Assembly (NCBI GenBank): GCA_948470475.1
Contig: OX419335.1
Location: 39,516,303 to 39,580,302 of the forward strand
Source of the DNA: Galaxea fascicularis
Taxonomy: Eukaryota > Cnidaria > Anthozoa > Scleractinia > Euphylliidae
Direction: 5' to 3'
Length of the DNA: 64,000 nucleotides
Positions 48,403-60,546 of the stretch are shown here, one piece after another. Each line of letters begins with the position of its first letter. The stretch's first letter is position 1. Made by a program: the position numbers and the translations under genes. The notes below the pieces were generated by a model. That model searched no databases. It was given only the letters and a program-made list of their open reading frames with translations, and was not told the DNA's origin.

Positions 48403-51400
48403 TTAACTGTTGATCTGCTTTCTATATTCTTGGAGAGAACGTCTCACTTTCATCACCGCTTGCTCTACCAGTCTCATGAATTCACGTACTTCAAACGCGT
48501 AGTTCCTAAACTTGGGATTATCACCGTATCTGGGGTGAAGTTCCTGGTAAAAAAGGTACAAAGCATTTCAGATACGGTCTCGGTAAACCCTATACCTAAC
48601 CGAAAAGTCGCACAAGTTCTCAATCTTGTTTTGAATTTCCAACTGACGCATTACAGCAAGGTGCGGTCAATCCCACTGGAGGATGAGTGGATCATTTCAT
48701 TTAACGCTTAAAAGGGATTTACAGATAAAGAGGAGGTTTACCCAAATTTAACTGAACGTTTACATATTCAATTGCATTTCTGAGTGGACAAAGCACATGG
48801 CGGGTTGCACATTACTATTTTCTTCCAGGTGGAAAAACTAACCCCACTTCTGGTGTTTTAGTGATTAATTCCTTTGGCATCAAGCTTTTTATTTTACAGT
48901 GGTCGAGCCAACAGGTGTCTCAAAAGGGTTGAAAATACCAGAATGCCCACTGCAGTGTGGCAACTGCGTACCATGCAGAGAGGTTTTCAACCGAGCATCA
49001 AAGCAGTTGCGTTTGCTTGGTTTTGCGTTGCCTCGCTCTGTGATTGGCCAGCAAACCTCGCGCCACCTTTTCAACCAATGAAAACCAAAACCAATCGCGA
49101 CTTGCACGCGCGCATTTTCAAGCCCTTCACGGCGGTCACGTGTAATTACTTCGAATTCTGATTGGCTTATTGCACTTTTTTTCGGTCTGTTGTGATTGGT
49201 TGTAGAAATCGCTTTGGTTTCTGTTTTACGACACTCAATTGGAAACCGTTCTATCATTGTAATTCAATACCTCAGTTTTTTCAGTGACTTTGTCTTCGTT
49301 TTCCCACGTTATATAAGAAACTCCCCTAAGGGAAAAACAAGCAAGAATCGTGATATGCACAGGTCTGCTGTCAGATCACTAAAGGGTGATCGCAATCAAA
49401 TGGGATGAAAATTCTCAGAAGTTATATTAAGTCATTTTCTTTTTCGTTTCAAGCTCTGAATCTGAAGGAGTAAACGCAATCACCGTTTCTTCACCTGAGC
49501 CTCGCTAAATCCTGATAACAGTTTTTGTCACCACAATTGTATCTGGAGATACGAAAAGAGAAACTTAGTAAATACAAACAGGTCCAGATAACGTTTGGTT
49601 AAAACATCGAGTTTCAGATCAGAAGACCAAACCTCCATAACAACATTACGCACTGTGTCGATGTATTGTTGTATCTGACTCGTCCCCAGTCGTCTTCATA
49701 CTGCGCAGGGAGAGAGATGGGTACCGAGCAAAGGAGCGCAAGGTGAGATGGGTAGGGAGATCCCTTGCTCCTGTCGCGTGCATCTCTCCCTTTGCCGTGT
49801 GCTCTATGCAGACGACTGGGGACGAGTCAGTTGTTGTATAATGTTAAAAACTGAGTAGATCCAACATATGCCTACTTACAATTCAAAAAGAAGTGCCCAG
49901 TCTGGTAGAAACAGAGTGTGTGTCAAACCAGCTCCATGCATCCCAATAAATATGTCAGTATTGTGGCTTCTCTACAAACAAAACCATACCGCATATCGCA
50001 CTTAAGATGCTGATTTTAATAAAATGAAGAAATCAGTTACTCGTTGGGAAATAGGCTTTTTGAGAACAAGGACAATTTACAACAAAATCACATTTAAGAC
50101 TGGGTGAAATAAAAAGAAAAGGGCTGACAGCGCTCAGTGATCTTCCCAGTGGCCTCTCTCCACTTACGATTTTTCGTTGGTTTACAAAATTCTGTAAGGC
50201 AACGATTTTCAGTTAAGACTGTGCAAAATTTGCGAAATATCACAACCTCTACGATTTTTTGCACTTTGCGATTTTTCGCTACTTATTTGTCTTGCAACTC
50301 AACTCTTCAGCCGGAGCCAGCTAAGGAATATTACAAATTTTGCGACAAAATCGTTGTTGTCGTTATTTTCGTCAAATTCGTCGTTTTCGTCAAGGTTTTT
50401 GGGCCCTCTCCTCCTGGGTTACCTCTAGCCTAGCGACGTTTTGTTATTTTCGTGAAAATCGTTGTTTTCATCATTTTCCCTGGCACACAACAAAAATTTG
50501 TAAATTTTGTAATTTTCACATTTGCGTTCAATCCTGGACATGTCTCGTGACTTCTGCCCTTCGATCTGTTTAAGATTAGATGCTTAAGTTACTTTGGAGC
50601 AATTTTCCAAAAACCAGGGTCGATCACGATGATATTTTTGCAGGTTATTTTTTAACCTGCCACTAAATATAAAAGATATTACAGGAAAAGGAAAACTCAC
50701 TTCAACTTGTTCAAGGAAAGGCATGTCCCTGGAATGAAAAAAAAAAGAATGAAAGACGTGAGGTTCAAAGTACTGAGCAAGCTCAACTTAGAGGGAACAA
50801 CAACAACAACAACAACAACACTTTTACACTTTTGGTTTTACAGAAGCAAAGTTGATACGATTTGTGCCCAAGCAGCCCTGGTGCATTGTAAAAAATTATT
50901 ACGAGATAACAAGTGATGACAACACACTTGAGCGGTGTTGAAAGTTATTCGCGTTTGCTTTGGTTTTGCTTTACTTGACTCTGTGATTGGTTGATAAAAC
51001 CCGTGCCACTTCCTCAGCCAATGAGAAGCAAAATCAAAACCAATCGCTAGTTGCTCACGTGCATTTTCCCGCGCTTGGCGCCGGTTGCATGTAATCACTT
51101 CAGTTTCTGATTGGTTCACTGAGCTGTCTTTGTCTCTTGTGATTGGTCAGAGTAATTGATTTGGTTTTAGTTTACGTCACTCGATTGAAAACCACTCCAC
51201 ATGTAATGACCTCAGCAAGGAAGGCTGATGGAACATCAGTTTGTGCTTGACAAACCGCAGCACATTTTGACGCTGATGATTACACTAACGCAAGACCTTT
51301 TAATGAAGGGAAACTGTGTTCAGGAAAGGGGCATAAATTCGACATAAAACAATTTATACAGTACCAAGAATATTGTGATACAGTAAACTGTACTCCAGGG

Positions 51401-54400
51401 TATGTTTCCAAGGCACGACTTAACTGCATACAAAAATATACATAAATGAATAAATAAATGATAAATATACAAAAAAAATAATAAATCTCAAGATTAATGG
51501 CAAAAGAACACTGATGAGTGTTCAGATTAGAGGGAGAGCATTAACCAAGTCCCAGGGAAAACCTTTGTTACCAGGTAAACTTATATTAATAATTGGTGTT
51601 GATATCTCTTATTTGCCAGAATATTCAGCAAATATAAGATCTTCTCAAACTTTGCAAGTGTATGTAGACTTTATTCAGCAACTAAACTAGACCACAATAT
51701 TACCTTTACATCAAGAACTGAGTACCCTGCATATCTTGGTCCATACCCGATCTAGTAATGCTGTTCTTAAAATACGTACATGTAGGTATTTTAACTCCTC
51801 ATACCCACTGGCTAACATTTAAAGTGCCTATAACCCCAAAATATTTTTTCGCTAAAATGCATCTTTGCACCTGTTCGAAACGGATTGCGGCACTTTTTGT
51901 CCTTTTTTCTCCAAATTTTGACTTTTTTAGGCTTTGAAACAGAGCATCATTTGATTCACGACCGAGTCAGAAGAGGCGTGGGTCTATTCCCGATTTGACG
52001 TCTCAAACTGATTTGCATACATGTTTACAAAGAGTTAATGCAATGCAAATCAGTTTGTGACGTCAAATCAGGAATAAACCCACTCCCCTTCTGACTCGGC
52101 CATGAATCAAATGATGCTCTGTTTTAAAGCCTATAAAAAGTCAAGATTCAGTGAAAAAAGGAAAAAATGCCGGAATTTGTTTCAAACAGGTGCAAAGATG
52201 CATTTTTGCGAAAAAAATATTTTGGGGTTATAGGCACTTAAATGTCACAAGAGGAAAGAGAAAACAAAGCGAGATATAAAAAAATAAGAGAAGCTTCTTA
52301 ACAGACTTCCTGGTATAACTGAAAATACTGCTGCCAGTATTGCGATTGGTAGCAATCATTTTTGAAAGGTTTTCTAACCTGATCTGTTTTTCTGTCTTCT
52401 AAATTCCTGGAGTTTCTGGTATTGACTTTTAACTTAATGCAATCTGGTTTCATTCTCTTTCTATTCAGTTTTTAAATTCCCAATCAAACCCGTTTTCATA
52501 AATGGATTTCCGTTTTGTGTTTGAATGTTACTTTTATTGTTTATTTTTTTCTTGTTTTTCTGTTTGACCAGAATTTAGTAAAATGATAATGTAAACAGAA
52601 CAACCTCTATTGATGTGCTTTAAGAGGTATTTTTGATAGGGAAAAAGTTCTGAATTGTTATCATTAATAGTATAAGAGAATGCCTCTTCAATGAAAAATT
52701 CCTTACCTCGACTTCATTTAATATTTTCCTAAATTTTGTTCCTCTTGATAGTAATGTCACTCTGATCGGTTCACTGCTGTTCTAAAATAAATTACAAACA
52801 TTACTTAAAGGAGCATTTCATTAAACCACTAGGGAATTTTTTCATCTGTTTTCATTTCTGTAATTGAGGTTCCGGGAGCACAAAATAATATGGAGGCAAA
52901 TAACCTGGCTTACAATAGATTGATGAGGCAGAACGTCCTTCTAAGTAATGTTTTAGGTTGCAAAGCTGCAACGTGTTTCTACATGCACCTGTAAGTTCTT
53001 CTGCTGCACAATGCCAAGTTGATTAATCATATATTCTGAGAAAGCTTTGAAAAGACCACTTTTAGAACAGCCTGGAATCTGATGAAAGACAAAACAAATA
53101 TTATACAATCTTGAGCACACTACTTAAATTAAAAGAACCTTCATACAATGTCAAATAGAATTGTTCAGGAAAAGACTGTAAATGAGATAACAAGTATTCA
53201 GTCTAATCTTGAGGGTCTGGTTGTTCAAAAGCCAATTAACTTAATGCAGGATTAGTGTTAACTTAGGTTTTAGTTTTACAATTTTTTGGTAAAAATTTAT
53301 TTTGCTTCTTTTTGTTGTTCAGGATTGTCTTCCTCAAATCTAAAAATTTTGCAGGACGTCAGTGTTGGACATCGTTTTGGGATAGAAACTAAACTCCTTG
53401 GTTAATTTTTAATCTAGGATTAGCGTTTAACAGCTTTTAAATAACCAGACCCAGAGCTGGTTATTCAGGAACCTAATTATGGTATTCTGTTCTTTAATAT
53501 GTTTCAGATTACCTGTTGATATGCCAACTGAACTGTATAAGCCACAAACACATCTGATGAGGATTTATATTGATAGAATTGTCTGCTATCTATGTGATAT
53601 TTGGTCTTGTACACAATTCAGTCTAGATTTACTGTTTCGGTAATAGTAACAATAATACAATACAATACAGTTCTAGCCTTCCCCAAGGGGTTTTTCAAGA
53701 CTAATTTACAATACTTTTAGGGGACGTTTTGCCAGACTGCATGGTGCAGTTTACAATCATTTACAGAAGTCATAGATGGCCCAAGGTCAGCATTAGGGGT
53801 GGTCACAGCCAGGGCTTGTTACCTCCCTAGTGGTTCTTTAATGTCCCAAAGAATTAACTGTGGAGAGTTGTGAGACGGGGCCCCCAGTTTATCATTCACA
53901 GTGTCATTGCAAAGGAAGCACTTTCTCCTCAGTTGTTTAAAGACCCCAAGTGTTGGTCCAGCTGGGACTTTGAACCCACGACCTCCCATGTGGTAGTCCA
54001 GCGCTGAGAGACTACCTACTGTACCAGGCCACCCGGTCTGCAGAAACAAGCATCATACATTGTTTCCGTTTCATCAAAATAGTAAGCTTAACTGAGCATT
54101 GAAATCGTTCCAAGTGAGAGCATCTGAGCATAGTTTTCTCGACCTCTTGACTTAACATTAATTTTAAATGTTCAAATATATAATTGAGAAGATGACGTAC
54201 CAAGGGAGTGTTATAGTACAACCCAAACACCATTCTGGGTAGCAGTGCAAAAATTGCCTTTTTGAAACACACCTGTAAAAAGAAAAAATTAATGCAATAT
54301 TGTGTTACCAACAAAATGTATCATCCAAGAATAAATTCTGTATGTATGCTATCAAAAGAAGCGGCTCTTCCCGTACGAACGACACAGCGCTGCTGCAGCG

Positions 54401-57400
54401 CTGCAACAGTTCACTTTTTTGGTTGCACAGCGTTTAAGGGTCGCTAAAGAAGTGCTCGTGAGTCACTCAAGCAGCCAAGCCAAAATATCGTGCACTGCGA
54501 AAGCGCTGCAAATTTTTGCATCGGTAAAGCATCGGTAAAGCAGCGCTGCAAGCCACTGCTTAAAAGCTGCAATGATGATCAAATGTAAACATCTGAAAAC
54601 ATGCAAACTGGAACCTTTTTCTAGCGAAGTAAAGGTTGCAATATCGCTGCACAACGCTGCAGATCTACTTGCGCATACTAGGAAACGTACCGTAATTAAG
54701 ATCAGGGATAAATTGAAACCAAAAGGCTTTCAAAAAGCAAAATAACTCACTAGAAATACCTTTTTAAACAATTTATTACCTTGACCATCAAAATGACGAA
54801 CAATCGCCGCTGGTACAGTGTTTTGCACGGCTGTCGACCGCCTGTTCGTGAAAACCTTTGTGCCTCAATTGGCGCTTCAAATCCAAAGAAGGATGAAGAT
54901 TCGGTTACTGAATTTGGTCTCACACGTTTTATGGTCGTTTCAAAGTTGGCGTAGAAACATAATCCTCATATTTTGATGGGACCCGTACATAACACGAAGA
55001 CCTACACTTTAAGTGTAACACGAACCGAACCGACACGTCACGAAGCCACGAGCAAGACCTAAGAATGCGATGCTGCTTAATCAGCGGCATGGCGAAACGC
55101 TTTGCGCGGACCGGACAAACCGGACTCTAGTGCTGGCAACACAACACGCCTCATTATTTAATAAATGCCGTTTCAAGCGCCCTTTCCGCTACGATGTTAA
55201 GATTGCTTTACAGTCTTAAGATGGTTTAAAATCCTTATTAATAAAAAAAAACCCAGAAAACATCACACCAGGTAAACGACCTGAATAAGCCATTCTCTTC
55301 TGAAACCAAATCTAGCTATTGCAGCTACAAGAGGTAGATAACAAAATCTTTCACCCCATTGGCCCAGAATGACTGTAATTGAGACCTTAAAATACCTTGT
55401 GACCCCAGGAAGTTTCACTTTGCGCGCTCAAATTTGAATAACTGAGCAAGATTCGTCGATCTAGGATCAACCGTTCCGGCCAGTACGTTTCTAACTGTGT
55501 TTTTGAAGCTTCGATTGCGAGTAACTATGTCTACGCAACTTCTTGTAAATGAGCTTTTAAACTTGGAATCATCAACGAAGGTTAACTCGCAACCGGACAA
55601 GGCAAAAAGTTCCCCAAAATAGGCCATTGTTTACTGGATAGAGACGAAATAGTTTAATGTCATGCCGCTTTCAAGAATTCCCAAAGACAAGAGGGAACAG
55701 GGCGCTTCAGCTACCTTAAAAACTGAAAGACGAGACTGGGAAACTAAAATAGTGAAAATTGGAGGTGAGTAGAAATATGTAAATTTTGTATTCTACAATA
55801 TTACAAAAGGTGGGAACTGTTTTGCTGGAGACAGTCAGAGTTATTTGTATACTTCATATCCAGTGTCTACACGAATAATATCCCAAAAACCATTCTGGGT
55901 CTTAGAGCGCTAAGCAGTATGTACCTGCAAGTTTCTTTTTTGAGCCAAATGCGCGAGATTTTATCCCCGGAGTGCCAGGGGAATGCCTGAAAATGTCTGA
56001 ACATGACCGAACAAGTTCCGAAGATAACCGAGGATAGTGGACGAATCCAACTACTACTGTTCAAAGCACTCTATAAAACTCGGTGGCCTAAACGTGGTTT
56101 CTGTTGGGTGACAAGATTGCTTATAAGTTGTATAATTTCTTTACTGCGTTCAAATTCACAGTAGTATTTTTGCTTTTTTTGTCGAACCATTTATATGTAT
56201 TTCAGGTATTTTTATTTATTCCTGATTTCTTTTATATATTTTTAGTGTACAGTGTATACCGGAAGAAGTGCCATTCGTTGTGGGTCAAGGAAAATAAAGT
56301 GAGCAGCGAGGCAAGGTTTGATTGGGGGCGAACTATTAGGAATAAATGCATAACTGCAGGAAGGCGACTGCAACGAAAGTTAAGAAAAGAATGAACCTCT
56401 TCTGTGTGTATTATCTTATATACCGTCTTCAAGGAAATATTGTCACGTTTTCTTGGCGATTTTCGTGCCTTGTACTGTAAAAGATAGTTAGTAACCATCT
56501 TGAGTTTCCCATGTGTATTAAAAGTCATCATGAAGGTTTCAGATTATATATATTTTGAGTTTTTGCCTACTCGTCAAACTTTTGCTTATATGGACACTTA
56601 ATGTATTGTTAAATAATGTATAATTGCAAAACACGTGATAAGTAAGCCGTTTTCAAGTTGTGTCGTCGAGTCCTGTGTATCGATGAAAGGTTAAATTTTC
56701 ACATTAAAGGTTGGAAGTCAGTTTAGTATGCTGTTTACTCGTTGTAGAGTACTAGTTATGTTAGTCGTAAATGGTTTCGTGAGCTAGCTCGTGACGATTG
56801 CATGACCGAACGAACGGCGTTCGATGAAGAACCACGCAAAGAACGAGAACCAAGGTGAGCGAGCTTTATAATTGACCCATATGCCCCTTAGGCTGATGAC
56901 AGATGTTCCTGTTGATTGAATCACAATCACGCACATCAAATATTCCTAGCAGCGCTGCATAACGCTGCATAACGCTGCATAAACACTGTTATTCGACCGT
57001 ACGTCTCCGTGTGGCTATTCAGCTGCATCTTTCTTGCAGCGTTCCCGCAGCGCTCACCGTCGCTAACGCAGCACTCACGCAGTCATTTTTCGGCACTACT
57101 GCAGCGCAACGAAAACAGCGTTCCTGTAACCTTTACGCAATGCTCGTTACAGCGCTTATGAGTCGCTCAAGCAGCGCTGTGTAAACGTATTCCGTTTCGT
57201 ACGGGTTTTTACCCGTTTGTTCCTAAATTCCTGACCAAGGTACAGAACAGGATTAGTGGTGAATGCTTTCCATGTTGCTCCAAAATTTCCCAGACTTCTT
57301 CTTTGATACTACAATTAAAAATACAAATGCACAGAAATAGAAAGATAACAAAAACAATAAACCCTTAGAATATCAAAATAATGATTCAAGGGAAGGCGCT

Positions 57401-60400
57401 TTGTGACTTCCAGCATTCAGCAACCAGGAGATACTTAATAAGAAACAACACTGTGCAAAGAACCACAAAGCCTTTTTACGCCACTCTCAAATCTTAAATT
57501 CAAATGTCCACTTTTAATATGTTAACCAGTATACAACCTTGTCTCCATAAATAATATTAGGGGAGACTGCAAAATGATAAAATGCTCTGGAAAACAGATG
57601 GCCAACAATACACATATATAAGACTACCCAGAGTTATCTGGTTTTAGAATATTATGACAAGCGACATGACAGAAACATAAACTTAACAGCTAAATTGCAG
57701 CTATTAGAGTAATCCCTGAATAATTAGGGTAGAAATTAATTTTCAAAGCTCACACCTCTTCCCACAACACAATGTTAACATCAGTTTCAAAGGATCCATT
57801 CACATGCTGTGTGACATACAGATTGAAAAAATCACAGAAATGATGGTACATATTTACAACTGCAATAGAAAAGCACTCAAATTAAAATCAGTTACAAATA
57901 ATGTGAGAAGTCATATTTTGAAACCAAGAGTGTTCAGAGCTGACTGTATGAAATAATTTGGCTTTTTTCAACTGTCAGGAATTCAGACATTGGCTGTACA
58001 CTGGCTTTAAGCAAAGCTGTTTAGAAGGTGAGTTTTCATCACCTTAGAAACAACTCAAGCTACAATCTTGGGCAATTATTGTTAAACTGAAAAATCAACA
58101 CCACACCTCTCCCCATTTCACTGATGGAAAAAAGGCCATATTGGTATGAGCGCAAGTTTGCTATTGATTTTGGGAAAGGGAACTTTTGATTCCTCTTTAA
58201 TTCTGTCCGAGATATTGCAGTAAGGACAGTGGTATTTTGCACCCTATGATTATTGTCAGGCAGTGAAAGACTCAAGGACCACTGAGTCCCTTTGGAGTGA
58301 ATCACAGTTAAATACATTAGAAAGGACTCCCACATCCCTGGTAAGAGCATTAAGTATGATTCAAAGATAACAAAACTATAGAACCACTAAAAGTAAGAGA
58401 AGAACGGCAGAGTTATGGTATCATAAGTATGTAATTTGCATTCTGTTTCATACAACAGAAGAGCAAATGATTGTACAGTTACACTATTGTTGCTTCTACT
58501 CCTGTAAATTTGAGTATGCGTATAATGCTATGAAGCTGTTCAAATGGAATAAGAATAGTTCTTTGTTTTCTTGGTACAATTTGGGACACAATGATAATTG
58601 TTCCTTTCATGGGACATTCAATTTCAAAACTACAGGATTCAAAGATCCTGTAACCCTAATTAATTGTACACAACCTTGCTGTCTTCCTTGATATAATCTG
58701 ATAGACATTTTTGATGATCATGCATATATACCCAGTAACCTGAATGTTAGTTACCATAATACAATGATATACAGCTGGTACGCAAACCTGCATCAAGTTT
58801 CATGAATATTGTTGGTTTTTCCACCACAATGTCATGGTTTTCTTCTAGACAAGGTTTGAAAGATAATGATGAGAAGTCCTCCACTTCATTTAACCTGAAA
58901 TGTTTGTGAATGTAAATGAATAACCTCAGAGGAAATGTTTCTAAATGCATTCACCTTCATGCAAACTGCTGAGCTGATCATTGATGTCACCCATTACATA
59001 TAATATTGAAATCAGAATAAACTTAATACCAAGCACAACAGAAGGGAAGAGAAGTCTTCATTACCTTCAGGTTATAAGGTCCACTGGACTTTTGGATTTA
59101 TTTCCGTTTTTGTCCATTGCATAAGGAAACTTAAGAAAAGCATCACATCTCATCCCCACCTCCCTTTGACAATACCCCACCTTGTGAGCCCAATAAAGAT
59201 GGGCAGTTACATATACATGTATTTTCCACTTGCGAAAAATGGAGGAAGGGATGGCAAAATACAAGACAAAGATCACAGAGCAAAGAACTCATTGGACAAT
59301 AAATGCTGAAACAACTACATAATAGCCCCCAAAGAAAGCTCAAAAGAAAGGAACACTGCAAGTAACTAATATGTAAGTAAGATGCAAAACTTTTGCCTAA
59401 AATTGTAAAGGGAAAAATTCTGCCTAAAAATACTGTAATTTTAACGAATCAAGCGAATTTTAAAGTATTCTTCTTTCAAAAAGTGGGAGTAAAAACGAGG
59501 TTAACACCTTGCAGTGAATTGGTTTGTGCAACACTATCCTGTAAGTAATATGACTGCCGGTGTTGCAATGAGCACTTACATCATGAGGCAGGAGCTATAT
59601 TTGATTTTGCTGTAGATTTATTAATGTAAACCAGAAACCAGAAAATCAATAACTTGAGTTTTAGGTGAAAATGGAAACTAAAAAATCTACACTTCAATGC
59701 TAACTTCTAAAACATGAAAATGCCAGGTGCCATAGGGTAAGTGATCTACTTGTAAGCGCCCAGCAGATCTCAAACATGAACTGGCAGGCAAGTACACTGT
59801 ACTATTTTATAACCCTGACACAGCCGGAATCCCGGCCAACCTTTTAACAATGCCTGCATACCAGTACTTCAAAAACAGTGGCCACTTTGCATAAATAATA
59901 TTATTTTCATAAGACAGGAAATCAGCACTCCCAATCTGTCTTTAGTGCCTACTATCAAAGAGGTTCAAGATGGCAGGGCTTAAAATAACAGCCGGTCAAC
60001 AGACAATGTCCGGCCAGAATGGTGACTTGACTGCCAAAAACATTAATCACCTGTCATGTTGACAGGTCTCCTGCACATACTGTCTTCAATAAACAGCTTT
60101 CCTGAGTATCCTGAGTATCTGAAACTGACTCTCCATGAAGTAACTGCTTATAACTTAAGATCATCAACAGCACCCGTACTCTTTACTCCTAGAGAATCAG
60201 GAACTTTCCAGCACTCGACGGCAACGCTGTTCAATAAACTTCCGATAGCAACAAGAAACATCTTAGAACATAATGCTTTTTGCCGTAGTGCTAAGAAGCA
60301 TCTATTTGTGAAATATCGGACTTGAATTCACACAATAATTATTGTATATATATATTTTTTTTTTTTTTTTTAATATCTTACGATAAGTTACATTGATTAA

Positions 60401-60486
60401 TTTTATTATTGTTATTGTATATTTTTAGATTAGATTAGTATTGTTACAGAAGAAGAGCCTCTTAATTGTTGGAATCTGTAATAAAC

Positions 60487-60546
<60 letters not shown>

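Larger units (their letters stand above)
54370..57205. mobile_element. Fold-back element C: CCCGTACG ends, AGCGCT-type arms
   Basis: Left end CCCGTACGAACGACACAGCG; right end complemented CCCGTACGAAACGGAATACG. Both arms (about 54385-54665 and 56945-57185) are packed with GCAGCGCTGC, GCATAACGCTGC and related units. The terminal CCCGTACGAA is shared with element A although the arm motif differs. The interior holds short divergent frames, described separately. The element takes up nearly the whole EOGT intron 54273-57212. Confidence 0.78.
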
